The notes beneath the pieces are model-generated. The model searched no databases. It was not told the origin of the DNA and saw nothing but the letters and a program-made list of their open reading frames with translations. A program made the position numbers and the translations under genes. Below are positions 53,593 through 62,317 of a DNA stretch of 64,000 bases, piece after piece. The stretch covers positions 62,001 to 126,000 of the forward strand of contig NZ_CANKWO010000001.1 in assembly GCF_947487515.1 (NCBI RefSeq). The letters are read 5' to 3'. Every line of letters begins with the position of its first letter. Positions within the stretch are counted from its first letter, which is position 1. This DNA is from an uncultured Litoreibacter sp. Its GTDB lineage: Bacteria > Pseudomonadota > Alphaproteobacteria > Rhodobacterales > Rhodobacteraceae.

Positions 53593-53619
53593 AAAAAGGG
53601 CCTGCAAAGCAGACCCTTT
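53593..53619 (-). terminator. Minus-strand terminator 2 in the 53.5-53.9 kb intergenic region
   Basis: On the minus strand AAAGGGTCTGC and GCAGGCCCTTT form an 11-pair stem (one T-G) around TTT, ending in TTTTTC. The wobble pair only works on the minus strand, which fixes the direction. No annotated gene lies directly upstream on that strand, only the mini-ORF at 53661-53708. Confidence 0.75.
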
Positions 53620-53660
53620 CCCAAATTATTCTCCCCGTCGAACTAGGCCGACTTATGAAG

Positions 53661-53708
53661 TTAAGCTAGCCGACAAAAGGGAAGCCGGTCAACATAAACC
53701 TGCGACAT
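53661..53708 (-). CDS. Candidate 15-residue mini-ORF
   Basis: On the minus strand AGAGGTG lies six bases before ATG, and the frame encodes MSQVYVDRLPFCRLA then TAA. The ribosome site is partly within the small hairpin CCTC-AAAA-GAGG. It lies between the two minus-strand terminators. It could be a leader peptide, a small protein, or the 5' part of a regulatory RNA; nothing more can be said from sequence. Confidence 0.35.
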   Translation of the reverse strand: MSQVYVDRLPFCRLA

Positions 53709-53730
53709 TTTGTTCACCTCTTTTGAGGCC

Positions 53731-53761
53731 AAAAAAATGGCCGTGCCAATCCGACACGGCC
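53731..53761 (-). terminator. Minus-strand terminator 1 in the 53.5-53.9 kb intergenic region
   Basis: On the minus strand GGCCGTG and CACGGCC pair around a 9-base loop and are followed by ATTTTTTT. There is no T run on the plus-strand side. It ends a transcript that must start between here and the herA-like gene at 53896. Confidence 0.8.
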
Positions 53762-53846
53762 TAGTCAACAGGGAGGAAGTCATGAGACAGGCAGCCAAGA
53801 CTTGCCCATCAACATGACGAACATACTGGCACATAAACGTTAACAA
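53731..53846 (-). ncRNA. Candidate small RNA with CUUCCUCCC motif
   Basis: A strong terminator (53731-53761) with no gene upstream on the minus strand implies a short transcript. It would carry ACUUCCUCCCUGU (around 53770-53782), an anti-ribosome-binding-site sequence resembling the CCUCCUCCC motif of the Rhodobacter CcsR 'cuckoo' small RNAs. The 5' end is a guess; TACAAT about 25 bases beyond the given end may be a -10 box. Alternative: the plus strand reads AGGGAGGAAGTC-ATG and an 11-codon mini-ORF (53782-53817), so the motif may simply be a plus-strand ribosome site. Confidence 0.35.
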
Positions 53847-53895
53847 GCTATTGTAACCTGAACAAAACTCGAGTGATCGACATTGAGAGGCGAAT

Positions 53896-55455
53896 ATGGC
53901 GGATAAGGATAGTATTTTTGTAGGCGGCGGCGGCGATGGCTACATCGAGCCCCAAGGGCTTTTACTGAAATATGCCAACCGCCACGGGCTGATTGCAGGG
54001 GCCACGGGCACTGGTAAAACCGTGACGCTTCAAATCCTCGCCGAAAGCCTGTCCAATGCGGGCGTCCCCGTGTTTATGTCTGACGTGAAGGGCGATCTGT
54101 CGGGCTTGGCGGTGGCTGGAACGCCGACGCATAAATTGCACACTCCCTTCATGGAGCGCGCGGCAAAAATCGGTTTTGACGATTTTGATTACGATTCGTT
54201 TCCGGTGACCTTCTGGGACTTATACGGCGAAAACGGACATCCGGTGCGCACCACTGTCAGCGAAATGGGCCCGTTGCTGTTATCGCGATTGTTGGAGCTA
54301 TCGGAAGCTCAGGAGGGGATTCTAAACATCGCCTTCCGTGTGGCGGATGAGGAAGGCTTGCCGCTTCTGGACCTCAAGGACCTGCAATCGCTGTTGGTTT
54401 GGATCGGGCAGAATGCCAAATCCTTGGCCCTGCGGTATGGTTTCGTCTCGTCTAAATCCGTTGGGGCAATCCAGCGTCGCCTGTTGGTCTTGGAAAACCA
54501 AGGGGCCAGCGACTTCTTCGGCGAGCCCGCCCTTGATCTGGAAGACATGTTCCATATTGACGCCGACGGCCGTGGCCAGATCAACATTTTGGCCGCCGAT
54601 AAACTGATGTCTGCGCCAAAACTCTATGCGACTTTCCTTCTTTGGATGCTGTCGGAGTTGTTCGAGACACTCCCCGAAGTGGGGGATCCGTCAAAACCGA
54701 AGTTCGTCTTTTTCTTTGACGAAGCGCATTTGCTGTTCGACGGCGCCCCGAAGGCGTTGATCGACAAAGTGGAACAGGTCGCGCGTCTCATTCGGTCCAA
54801 AGGGGTTGGGGTGTATTTCATCACTCAAAAACCGGCAGACGTCCCCGAAGACATTTTGGGCCAGTTGGGCAACCGCGTGCAGCACGCTTTGCGCGCCTTT
54901 ACCCGCAAAGATCAAAAGGATCTGCGATCCGCCGCAGATACCTACCGCGAGAACCCGCGCTTTGACGTCGAGGATGCGATTAAGGAAGTCGGCGTGGGCG
55001 AGGCTGTGACCTCGTTCCTGATGAAAAAGGGCATTCCAGGAATGGTGGAGCGCACGCTCATTCGTCCGCCATCCTCGCAATTGGGGCCGATTACATCGAA
55101 AGAGCGTCGTGCGGTCATGGCCGCGTCACCCGTCGCAGGCAAATACGACACTGCGATGGACCGAAATTCAGCGTTTGAAATGCTGGCCCAACGCGCTGAG
55201 GCCGCTGCCAAAGCTGCACAAGACGCCGAAGCTAGAGAAGAAGAGATGGAATCGCGTGAGCGGGAATATCAAACCGGCCGCCGCTATTCCGGTTCCCGTG
55301 TGAAGCGCTCCACATCGAAAAAAACGACCACCCGCAAAAGGCGTGGTGACAGTGCCGGAGAGGCGTTTGCCAAATCGATGATGCGCTCTATCGGCACCAA
55401 GGCGGGCACGGCGATTGTGCGTGGCATCATGGGCAGCTTGTTTAAGGCGCGCTAG
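53896..55455 (+). CDS. HerA-like ATPase (DUF853 family)
   Basis: Protein of 519 residues. Walker [13 protein letters not shown] lies near 36-47 and Walker [20 protein letters not shown] near 274-292, followed by [32 protein letters not shown] (split over 313-345), the FtsK/HerA-type C-terminal core. Residues about 430-490 are charged and probably coiled, then a basic tail ([14 protein letters not shown]). HerA proper works with NurA in DNA end resection, but DUF853 proteins are widespread stand-alone ATPases with unclear role; no NurA is adjacent. GAGAGG precedes the ATG. Its stop shares CTAG with the mazG stop. Confidence 0.9.
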   Translation: MADKDSIFVGGGGDGYIEPQGLLLKYANRHGLIAGATGTGKTVTLQILAESLSNAGVPVFMSDVKGDLSGLAVAGTPTHKLHTPFMERAAKIGFDDFDYDSFPVTFWDLYGENGHPVRTTVSEMGPLLLSRLLELSEAQEGILNIAFRVADEEGLPLLDLKDLQSLLVWIGQNAKSLALRYGFVSSKSVGAIQRRLLVLENQGASDFFGEPALDLEDMFHIDADGRGQINILAADKLMSAPKLYATFLLWMLSELFETLPEVGDPSKPKFVFFFDEAHLLFDGAPKALIDKVEQVARLIRSKGVGVYFITQKPADVPEDILGQLGNRVQHALRAFTRKDQKDLRSAADTYRENPRFDVEDAIKEVGVGEAVTSFLMKKGIPGMVERTLIRPPSSQLGPITSKERRAVMAASPVAGKYDTAMDRNSAFEMLAQRAEAAAKAAQDAEAREEEMESREREYQTGRRYSGSRVKRSTSKKTTTRKRRGDSAGEAFAKSMMRSIGTKAGTAIVRGIMGSLFKAR

Positions 55456-56261
55456 CGGCGGCTTTCTGCTTTCACCTCGTCCCATAGAACGTCCATTTCT
55501 TGGAGGTCTGATTGGGACGGGGTTTTTCCACGCGCGGCCAATTTGGCCTCCACGCCTTCGAAACGGCGGATAAACTTGGCGTTGGCCGCACGCAGCGCGG
55601 CTTCGGGGTCGATGTTCAAATGACGGCCCAAATTGGCCATAACGAACAGCAAATCGCCGAATTCTTCCTCGATCTCCACCTGTGACAGGCTTTCGCGCGC
55701 CTCTACCAATTCCTGAGATTCTTCGACGATTTTATCCAAGACCTGATCTGTTGAGGGCCAGTCAAACCCCACGCGCGCGGCGCGCTTTTGAAGTTTCATC
55801 GCACGCAGCAATGCAGGCAACCCCACGGCCACGCCGTCCAAAGTGCCGCCCTGTTCCTTGCCTGCGCGCTCTGCGGCTTTGATCTGTTCCCAATCCGCCA
55901 CTTGCTGCTCTGCCGATTTATCGCGGCTTTCGTCGCCGAAGACATGAGGATGGCGCGTGATCATCTTGTCGGATATCGCATTGGCCACGGAGGCAAAGTC
56001 AAACACGCCGGCCTCGGTGCCCATCTGCGTGTGATAAACAGTTTGCAACAGCAAATCGCCCAGCTCGCCTTCCAGCTCCTTCATGTCACCGCGCTCAATC
56101 GCATCGGCGACCTCATAAGCTTCCTCAATTGTATAGGGGGCGATCGAGGCGAAATCCTGCTCAATGTCCCACGGGCAGCCGGTGGACGGGTCCCGCAAGC
56201 GGCGCATGATCTCGATCAGGCGGGGCATCGGTTGGTCGGCGTCGTATACAAGATCAGGCAT
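55452..56261 (-). CDS. mazG: Nucleoside triphosphate pyrophosphohydrolase MazG
   Basis: Protein of 269 residues with two MazG domains: N-terminal about 15-120 ([39 protein letters not shown], with the EExxE and ExxD metal residues) and C-terminal about 160-255 ([32 protein letters not shown]). It hydrolyses NTPs to NMP and pyrophosphate, cleaning the pool or lowering ppGpp. It is convergent with the HerA-like gene (4-base stop overlap) and divergent from the amidohydrolase gene. Confidence 0.95.
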   Translation of the reverse strand: MPDLVYDADQPMPRLIEIMRRLRDPSTGCPWDIEQDFASIAPYTIEEAYEVADAIERGDMKELEGELGDLLLQTVYHTQMGTEAGVFDFASVANAISDKMITRHPHVFGDESRDKSAEQQVADWEQIKAAERAGKEQGGTLDGVAVGLPALLRAMKLQKRAARVGFDWPSTDQVLDKIVEESQELVEARESLSQVEIEEEFGDLLFVMANLGRHLNIDPEAALRAANAKFIRRFEGVEAKLAARGKTPSQSDLQEMDVLWDEVKAESRR

Positions 56262-56319
56262 TGCAGTGTCTTTACGTTTGGGGGATCGTTGCGCCTAGAT
56301 AACCAGAAGGATCGCCTCC

Positions 56320-57480
56320 ATGCCACCCGTGAACCGCATTGCAGACTACGCCGAAGACATGACCGCTTGGCGCCGCTGGCTGCATCAACATCCCGAGTTG
56401 CAGTTTGAATGTCATGAAACTGCGTCCTTCGTGGTGGATCGCCTGAAAGAGTTCGGGATCACCGACATCTCGGAAGGGATCGCAACCAGCGGTGTTGTTG
56501 CGATTATTGACGGGCAGGGAGACGGCCCCACGATTGGTCTGCGCGCTGATATGGATGCCCTGCCAATGCAGGAAACCACAGGGGTGGACTACGCCTCAAA
56601 GGCCGAAGGAAAAATGCACGCCTGCGGTCATGACGGTCACACAACGATGCTTCTGGGGGCGGCGAAATATTTGGCGGAAACACGGAACTTCAAAGGGCGT
56701 GTGGCCTTGATCTTTCAGCCCGCAGAAGAGGGCGGCGGCGGTGCAGGCGTCATGGTCGAGGAAGGCATCATGGAGCGCTTTGACATCAGCGAGGTTTACG
56801 CGCTGCACAACAATCCAAGCCTGCCCTTTGGGGTCTTTGAAACCACCGCAGGCCCAATCATGGCCGCGGTCGACACGTTCCATATCCATATAGACGGGAT
56901 TGGCGGGCATGGGGCTTACCCACATGACACCAAGGACCCGATCGTCGCCACCTTGGGCATTTGCAACGCGATCCAGACGATTGTGTCGCGCAACCACCGT
57001 TCAATGGATGACTTGGTGGTCTCGGTGACGCAAATCCATACGGGTTCGGCGGATAATGTCATCCCCGATACGGCCTATATCAACGGAACTGTGCGCAGCT
57101 TTGATCCTGTGGTGCAGGACATGGTGGAGGCCCGCCTAACAGAGATTGTCGAAGGGCAGGCGGCCAGCTACGGGGTGAGCGCAAGGCTCTCCTATGAACG
57201 CGGCTACCCTGCGACGGTGAACACGCCCGATAATACGGCCTTTGCTGCGGATGTGGCACGCGGTGTTGTGGGGGCGCAGGCGGTCAACGATCAAGCAGGG
57301 CGCGAGATGGGGGCAGAGGATTTCTCCTACATGTTGGAAAAACGCCCCGGCGCATATTTGTTCCTTGGCCAAGGTGAAGGGGCAGGGCTGCACAACCCCA
57401 ACTACAATTTCAACGATGAGGTTGCGCCGATCGGGGCGTCATTCTTTGCCAAATTGGTGGAAGCCGCGCAGCCGCTTTAG
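56320..57480 (+). CDS. M20 family amidohydrolase (hippurate hydrolase / aminoacylase type)
   Basis: Protein of 386 residues. LRADMDALPMQE (about 75-86) and MHACGHDGHTTMLLGAAKYL (about 103-122) supply metal-binding Cys/His, FQPAEEGGGGAGVM (about 136-149) holds the catalytic Glu, and GAEDFSYMLEKRPGAYLFLG-like sequence lies near 330 (starting MGAEDFSYM). The family splits N-acyl amino acids; exact substrate is unknown. AAGGA lies 8 bases before the ATG. Its stop overlaps that of flavin reductase (shared TTAG). Confidence 0.92.
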   Translation: MPPVNRIADYAEDMTAWRRWLHQHPELQFECHETASFVVDRLKEFGITDISEGIATSGVVAIIDGQGDGPTIGLRADMDALPMQETTGVDYASKAEGKMHACGHDGHTTMLLGAAKYLAETRNFKGRVALIFQPAEEGGGGAGVMVEEGIMERFDISEVYALHNNPSLPFGVFETTAGPIMAAVDTFHIHIDGIGGHGAYPHDTKDPIVATLGICNAIQTIVSRNHRSMDDLVVSVTQIHTGSADNVIPDTAYINGTVRSFDPVVQDMVEARLTEIVEGQAASYGVSARLSYERGYPATVNTPDNTAFAADVARGVVGAQAVNDQAGREMGAEDFSYMLEKRPGAYLFLGQGEGAGLHNPNYNFNDEVAPIGASFFAKLVEAAQPL

Positions 57481-57980
57481 GCCAGCTTTTGGTAATCCCT
57501 GTCGCCGTAAAGCAAGGGCGACCCATCTCGGCGGGCCACGTCACAGACTGAGCCGATCAAAACGTGATGGGTTCCGATTTGCTCATCCGACAGAAGGGTG
57601 CAGTCGAACCGCACAAGCGCCGTGCCAAGGCCCGGTGATCCGGTGTGCATGGGTGCAAATGCCCCTGCGCTGAATTTGTTGTCGCCAGGCGCAGGGGTGC
57701 GGCTGGCAAAGACATTGGCGATATCCGCCTGATCAGACCCCAAGACATTGATGCAAAAGCAGCGGTTCTTCAGAATAATCGGTGCTGCAGAGGAAGCATG
57801 ATGCATGCACACCAGCATTGTTGGGGCATCGCCATCTGCGGACACAGAGGTCATGGCCGATACCGTTGCCCCAGCTCGTCCTGCCACGCCATCGGTCGTG
57901 ACAATGCAAACCGACGAGACAAGCTGACTCATCGCGTCCAAAAATGTGTCGCGAAGGGGCGAGGTCGGTGTTGGCATCAT
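57477..57980 (-). CDS. Flavin reductase family protein
   Basis: Protein of 167 residues with the FMN-binding split-barrel pattern: QLVSSVCIVTTDGVAGRAGATVSAMTSVSADGDAPTMLVC (split over 17-57), then a conserved CINVLGSDQADIANVFA and GTHHVLIGSV near 136. It reduces FMN with NAD(P)H, usually to feed a two-component monooxygenase; none is adjacent. Two ATG codons stand in tandem at the start. It is divergent from the agmatinase gene, 134 bases apart. Confidence 0.88.
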   Translation of the reverse strand: MMPTPTSPLRDTFLDAMSQLVSSVCIVTTDGVAGRAGATVSAMTSVSADGDAPTMLVCMHHASSAAPIILKNRCFCINVLGSDQADIANVFASRTPAPGDNKFSAGAFAPMHTGSPGLGTALVRFDCTLLSDEQIGTHHVLIGSVCDVARRDGSPLLYGDRDYQKLA

Positions 57981-58114
57981 TGTTCTCAGAGTTGCAGCGT
58001 TTTCCTTGTTTGCCTGTCCTTTACCCTAGGCGCAAGTCTTGCAATGCGCGGGCGCCGGAGGCAGGCTGGGTAAATGCGAGTGACGTGCTCAGTTTTAAGT
58101 CAGGACCCCAAGTG

Positions 58115-59056
58115 ATGCCAAATCAACCTATTTCCGGAAACGATCTTGCGCGGTTTGCGGGGCAAGGAAGCTTTATGCGTCTGCCTAAGGTCGACACGGC
58201 CGCCGGTCTGGATGTGGCCTTTGTTGGTATTCCGATGGATCATGGATCCAGTTGGCGCTCTGGTACGCGGTTTGGGCCGGCTCAGGTGCGCAATGAAAGC
58301 TCAATGATCCGGCCTTTCGCGGTGCAAACGGGGGCCGCACCATTTGATGCTTTGCAGTGCGCTGACAGAGGTGATGTGGCAATTAACACCTTCAATTTGC
58401 GTGAAAGTATTTCAATAATTACAGACTATTACGACGACCTTTTAAAGAATGACGTCATTCCGATGACCATCGGAGGAGATCACACGATTACCCTGCCGAT
58501 CCTGCGCGCAATTGCCAAGAAACATGGTCCTGTCGGCCTTGTGCATATCGATGCCCATGCGGATGTGAACGACGAAATGTTCGGAGAGCGCGAATGCCAT
58601 GGTACCGTCTTTCGCCGCGCCTATGAGGAAGGCCTCTTGCGCCCCAGCGACGTCTATCAAATCGGATTGCGGGGCACGGGCTACACGGCAGAGGATTTCG
58701 ACGAGCCGCGCGAATGGGGCTTCAACCTGACCTTGGCGCAAGAGTTGTGGCATAAATCCGCGGCTCCGCTGGCTGCACAAATCCGGAAAAATATGGGGGC
58801 GGGCCCAGTGTATATCAGCTATGATATCGACAGCCTGGATCCATCCATTGCACCTGGAACCGGCACGCCCGAGATCGGTGGTCTAACCACCCCCCAAGCC
58901 TTGGAGCTGATCCGAGGGCTGCACGGCCTGCCGATTGTGGGCTGCGATATGGTGGAGGTGGCACCTCCCTATGATACCACGGGAAATACGGCGCTGACTG
59001 CCGCAAATATCATGTTTGAGATGCTGTCGATCCTTCCCGGTGTGCCGTATCGCTAG
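58115..59056 (+). CDS. speB: Agmatinase / ureohydrolase (SpeB family)
   Basis: Protein of 313 residues of the arginase-agmatinase fold. The manganese-binding motifs are GGDHT (about 118-122), HIDAHADVND (about 141-150) and SYDIDSLDPSIAPGTGTPEIGG (split over 235-258). Agmatinase makes putrescine and urea from agmatine; related ureohydrolases take guanidinobutyrate or guanidinopropionate, which cannot be excluded by eye. ATG at 58115 was chosen (CAGGA upstream); the longer reading from 57944 overlaps flavin reductase. Confidence 0.92.
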   Translation: MPNQPISGNDLARFAGQGSFMRLPKVDTAAGLDVAFVGIPMDHGSSWRSGTRFGPAQVRNESSMIRPFAVQTGAAPFDALQCADRGDVAINTFNLRESISIITDYYDDLLKNDVIPMTIGGDHTITLPILRAIAKKHGPVGLVHIDAHADVNDEMFGERECHGTVFRRAYEEGLLRPSDVYQIGLRGTGYTAEDFDEPREWGFNLTLAQELWHKSAAPLAAQIRKNMGAGPVYISYDIDSLDPSIAPGTGTPEIGGLTTPQALELIRGLHGLPIVGCDMVEVAPPYDTTGNTALTAANIMFEMLSILPGVPYR

Positions 59057-59185
59057 GGCTGACTTTAACCTTAGGGGGGCACTGGCCCATTGGTGAGAGA
59101 GGCCGCAAAACTGCAGTCTGAGGGCCGCTGATGTGTATGCGACTGACCACGGCCTAAGCCGTTTTGCAAAGAGCCGAAAGGTACG

Positions 59186-59281
59186 ATGGACTTTTTGCCA
59201 AGATCGACATACGAGTTGTCACCCGAACCTCTATCCGAGCTGGACCGCGGCTTTGACCCAGAGGATCGACGGAAGCAATAG
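59186..59281 (+). CDS. Candidate 31-residue small protein upstream of murI
   Basis: ATG at 59186 with GAAAGG five bases upstream encodes 31 residues, starting [20 protein letters not shown] and ending DRRKQ. It is acidic with no membrane helix. Its stop lies 17 bases before the murI start. It may be a leader peptide or a small protein coupled to murI, or a chance frame in the 242-base gap; I do not recognise it. Confidence 0.45.
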   Translation: MDFLPRSTYELSPEPLSELDRGFDPEDRRKQ

Positions 59282-59298
59282 AAAGACGGCGCAGGTTC

Positions 59299-60111
59299 AT
59301 GGCAGTAGGCATCTTTGATAGTGGGTTGGGCGGATTGACCGTCTATAACCAAATTGCGGAAGATATGCCGGATCTTCCGGTGTGCTATTTTGCCGATAGT
59401 GCCAATACCCCTTACGGCGTGCGCACGGCGGATGACATCTACAAGCTAACCTGCGACGCCACGCAATGCCTGTTTGATGCTGGCTGTGATCTGGTGGTTT
59501 TGGCCTGCAACACGGCCTCGGCGGCTGCCTTGCGGCGAATGCAGGAATCATGGGTGCCCTCCGACAAGCGCGTTCTTGGGGTGTTCGTTCCGATGATCGA
59601 AGCTCTGACCGAGCGCAACTGGGGGGATAACTCTCCTCCGCGCGAAGTCGATGTGCGCGATGTTGCATTGTTTGCAACGCCTGCGACGGTGGCGTCTCGG
59701 GCGTTTCAGCGTGAATTGGCGTTTCGCGCGATTGGCGTTGATGTAGAAACCCAACCTTGCGGCGGTTTGGTTGACGCTTTGGAAGACGGTGACGAGATGC
59801 TGGCCGAAGCGCTGGTGCGGTCCCATGTGGATGCGCTCAAGCGCCGGATGCCAAACCCGCAAGCCGCAATACTGGGCTGCACCCATTACCCGCTGATGCA
59901 ACAGGCGTTTCAAGACGCACTTGGCAGCGACGTGAAGGTGTTTTCTCAGGCCAGTTTGGTGTCCGCCAGTCTGATGGACTATCTTAAACGCCACCCGAAT
60001 ATGTTGGGCGAGGGGACGGAAAACAAGTTTCTGACCACGGGTGACCCCGCGACGGTCTCTGATCGGGCCACGCAGTTCTTGCGACGAAACATCCAGTTTA
60101 CAGCGGCCTGA
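59299..60111 (+). CDS. murI: Glutamate racemase
   Basis: Protein of 270 residues that makes D-glutamate for peptidoglycan. [13 protein letters not shown] at 3-15, the first catalytic Cys in VLACNTASA (about 72) and the second in LGCTHYPLM (about 194) are all present, as is [18 protein letters not shown] precedes the ATG. argC follows 53 bases later. Confidence 0.95.
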   Translation: MAVGIFDSGLGGLTVYNQIAEDMPDLPVCYFADSANTPYGVRTADDIYKLTCDATQCLFDAGCDLVVLACNTASAAALRRMQESWVPSDKRVLGVFVPMIEALTERNWGDNSPPREVDVRDVALFATPATVASRAFQRELAFRAIGVDVETQPCGGLVDALEDGDEMLAEALVRSHVDALKRRMPNPQAAILGCTHYPLMQQAFQDALGSDVKVFSQASLVSASLMDYLKRHPNMLGEGTENKFLTTGDPATVSDRATQFLRRNIQFTAA

Positions 60112-60164
60112 TTGCTGCGCGCGGATCTTTCTTCTAAACAGCCACAAACTACATGGAGTCTCTC

Positions 60165-61193
60165 ATGACCCACAAAATAGCCATCCTTGGTGCGTCAGGA
60201 TACACTGGCGCAGAACTCGTTCGGTTGATCTCGTCCCACCCGTCAATGACCATTGCCGCCCTGTCTGCCGACCGGAAAGCCGGAATGGAGATGGCCGATG
60301 TCTTTCCGCATCTGCGTCACCTAGAGTTGCCGACACTGATAAAAATCGATGACATCGATTTCGACGGCATTGATCTGTGCTTTTGCGCTTTGCCGCATAA
60401 AACCTCGCAAGAGGTGATCTCAAAATTGCCTTCAACGATGAAAATCGTCGATCTGTCTGCCGACTTCCGGTTGCGCAGCGCCGAGGATTACAAAACTTGG
60501 TACGGCAATGATCACACGGCGTTGGATATCCAAAAAGAAGCCGTCTACGGCTTGACGGAATTCTACCGTGCGGAAATTTCCAAGGCGCGTTTGGTCGCAG
60601 GCACAGGGTGCAACGCGGCCACAGGGCAGTTCGCATTGCGGCCTTTGATCGAAGGTGGTGTGATCGATCTGGATGACATCATTATCGACATGAAGGTGGG
60701 GGTGTCCGGTGCTGGGCGCTCGCTTAAGGAAAACCTGTTGCACGCCGAACTTTCCGAAGGGGCGAACGCCTATGCGATCGGTGGTACGCATCGGCATCTG
60801 GGTGAGTTCGATCAAGAGTTCTCGAAAATAGCAGGGCGGCCGGTAAAGGTGCAGTTTACGCCACATCTGGTGCCGATGAACCGCGGTATCTTGGCCACCG
60901 TATATGTCAAAGGTGATGCTTCAGAGATTCATGCCACTTTGGCCGAAGCCTACAGCGGCGAGCCTTTCATCGAGGTTCTGCCCTTTGGTCAGGCTGGGTC
61001 CAGCCACGACACGCGCGGATCCAACTTTGTGCATATCGGGGTCACAAATGACCGGATTGAGGGACGCGCCATTGTCATCACGACTTTAGACAATCTGACG
61101 AAAGGTTCATCGGGCCAAGCGTTGCAAAACGCCAATCTGATGCTAGGTGTTGAGGAAACCGAGGGGCTGATGATGGCCCCGCTGTTCCCATAA
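60165..61193 (+). CDS. argC: N-acetyl-gamma-glutamyl-phosphate reductase
   Basis: Protein of 342 residues, third step of arginine synthesis. [16 protein letters not shown] (about 7-22) is the nucleotide-binding start and the catalytic Cys lies in [13 protein letters not shown] (about 147). [15 protein letters not shown] is also typical. ATG at 60165 was chosen over 60153 because GGAG lies six bases before it. ccmE follows after 10 bases. Confidence 0.96.
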   Translation: MTHKIAILGASGYTGAELVRLISSHPSMTIAALSADRKAGMEMADVFPHLRHLELPTLIKIDDIDFDGIDLCFCALPHKTSQEVISKLPSTMKIVDLSADFRLRSAEDYKTWYGNDHTALDIQKEAVYGLTEFYRAEISKARLVAGTGCNAATGQFALRPLIEGGVIDLDDIIIDMKVGVSGAGRSLKENLLHAELSEGANAYAIGGTHRHLGEFDQEFSKIAGRPVKVQFTPHLVPMNRGILATVYVKGDASEIHATLAEAYSGEPFIEVLPFGQAGSSHDTRGSNFVHIGVTNDRIEGRAIVITTLDNLTKGSSGQALQNANLMLGVEETEGLMMAPLFP

Positions 61194-61203
61194 AGGACGC
61201 ATC

Positions 61204-61650
61204 ATGAAGGGCTTGAAGAAGCAACGCCGCATCCAAGTCATCGCCGTCGCGGCGGTGGCCTTGATCGTCTCGACGGCATTGATCGGCTACGCTTTGCGCG
61301 ACGGAATTAACTTTTTCCGCTCTCCAACAGAGGTGTCCGAAAGCCCTCCCACTGAAACGGAGGTCTTTCGCATTGGCGGGTTGGTTGAAGAGGGCAGCCT
61401 GTTGGTCAATGCCTCTGATGAAATCACCTTTAACGTGACTGATGGAAACGCCGTCATCGCGGTTGCCTACACGGGAATCCTGCCCGATCTATTTGAAGAA
61501 GGGCAAGGCATGGTTGGAACCGGACGCTACATTCAAGGTGTCTTCCAAGCCTCTGAAATATTGGCAAAACATGATGAAAAATACATGCCAAAAGAGGTGA
61601 TTGATGCCCTGAAGGAGCAAGGCATTTACCAAGAAGCGGACGGTAGCTAG
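61204..61650 (+). CDS. ccmE: Cytochrome c maturation protein CcmE (heme chaperone)
   Basis: Protein of 148 residues: basic N-terminus, one membrane anchor (about 10-30), and a periplasmic OB fold. The heme-attaching histidine is His123 in AKHDEKYMPKE; FRIGGLVEEGSL and VAYTGILPDLFEEGQGMV are conserved. It carries heme from CcmABCD to CcmFH. No other ccm gene lies beside it; argC is just upstream and lysis-type genes downstream. Confidence 0.95.
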   Translation: MKGLKKQRRIQVIAVAAVALIVSTALIGYALRDGINFFRSPTEVSESPPTETEVFRIGGLVEEGSLLVNASDEITFNVTDGNAVIAVAYTGILPDLFEEGQGMVGTGRYIQGVFQASEILAKHDEKYMPKEVIDALKEQGIYQEADGS

Positions 61651-61705
61651 AGGCTCTGTTAACTTAATTGAAGCAGTTTGGTGCCGCGTAGCAGCGGAGG
61701 CCGTG

Positions 61706-62317
61706 ATGAAAACTGTTCTCGAAATTTCCCAAGATATCGTGCGTCGTGAAGGCGGATATGTGAATGATCCGGATGATCCCGGTGGCCCTACCAACCATGG
61801 TGTGACACTCCATACGATGCGCCGATTGGGGTTAGATCTTAACCAAGACGGCGTTGTGACCGCGTCAGATGTGAAGGCGCTTAGTCAGGCCAAAGCGGTC
61901 GAAATTTTTATTGACCACTATTACTTTGCACCGCGCATTGACGCACTCCCCCAACCGATTCAAGCATCAGTTTTTGACATGCATGTGAATGCCGGATCAA
62001 ATGCAATTCGAATTTTACAACGTCTTTTCAACGACATGGGGCAGGATGTCACGGTCGATGGTACAATCGGCCCGCATACGATCCGCGCCGCATATGCGGC
62101 CTTTCGTGATGCGCCTGACTATCTTGCGGATGCCTATGCAATCGCGCGTCGTGATTACTACTATGCCTTGGCCGACCGACGTCCAGCATCACGCAAATAT
62201 GCTCGTCGTCGGGACGGATCAAAAGGCGGCTGGATCAAGCGCGCAGAGGAGTTCTTGTCCAAGCACTACCATTTATCGTCATCGGATCACCGAAAGCGGG
62301 TGGCATCATGGGGTTGA
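61706..62317 (+). CDS. GH108-type N-acetylmuramidase (endolysin-like)
   Basis: Protein of 203 residues. The signature is near the N-terminus: REGGYVNDPDDPGGPTNHGV (about 13-32; catalytic Glu15), then a middle with VFDMHVNAGSNAIRILQRLFN and the peptidoglycan-binding-like DGTIGPHT. This matches the holin-linked muramidase family (GH108). It has no signal peptide, so a holin or other route is needed to cross the membrane. It overlaps the following holin gene by 10 bases. In Rhodobacter capsulatus a similar pair releases gene transfer agents; no other phage gene is nearby. ATG at 61706 (GGAGG upstream). Confidence 0.9.
   Translation: MKTVLEISQDIVRREGGYVNDPDDPGGPTNHGVTLHTMRRLGLDLNQDGVVTASDVKALSQAKAVEIFIDHYYFAPRIDALPQPIQASVFDMHVNAGSNAIRILQRLFNDMGQDVTVDGTIGPHTIRAAYAAFRDAPDYLADAYAIARRDYYYALADRRPASRKYARRRDGSKGGWIKRAEEFLSKHYHLSSSDHRKRVASWG

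Noticed and set aside
53896-56261. HerA-like ATPase plus MazG as a phage defence pair
   Set aside because: The genes are convergent with overlapping stops, not an operon; both are common core genes and no nuclease (NurA, SIR2) partner is adjacent.
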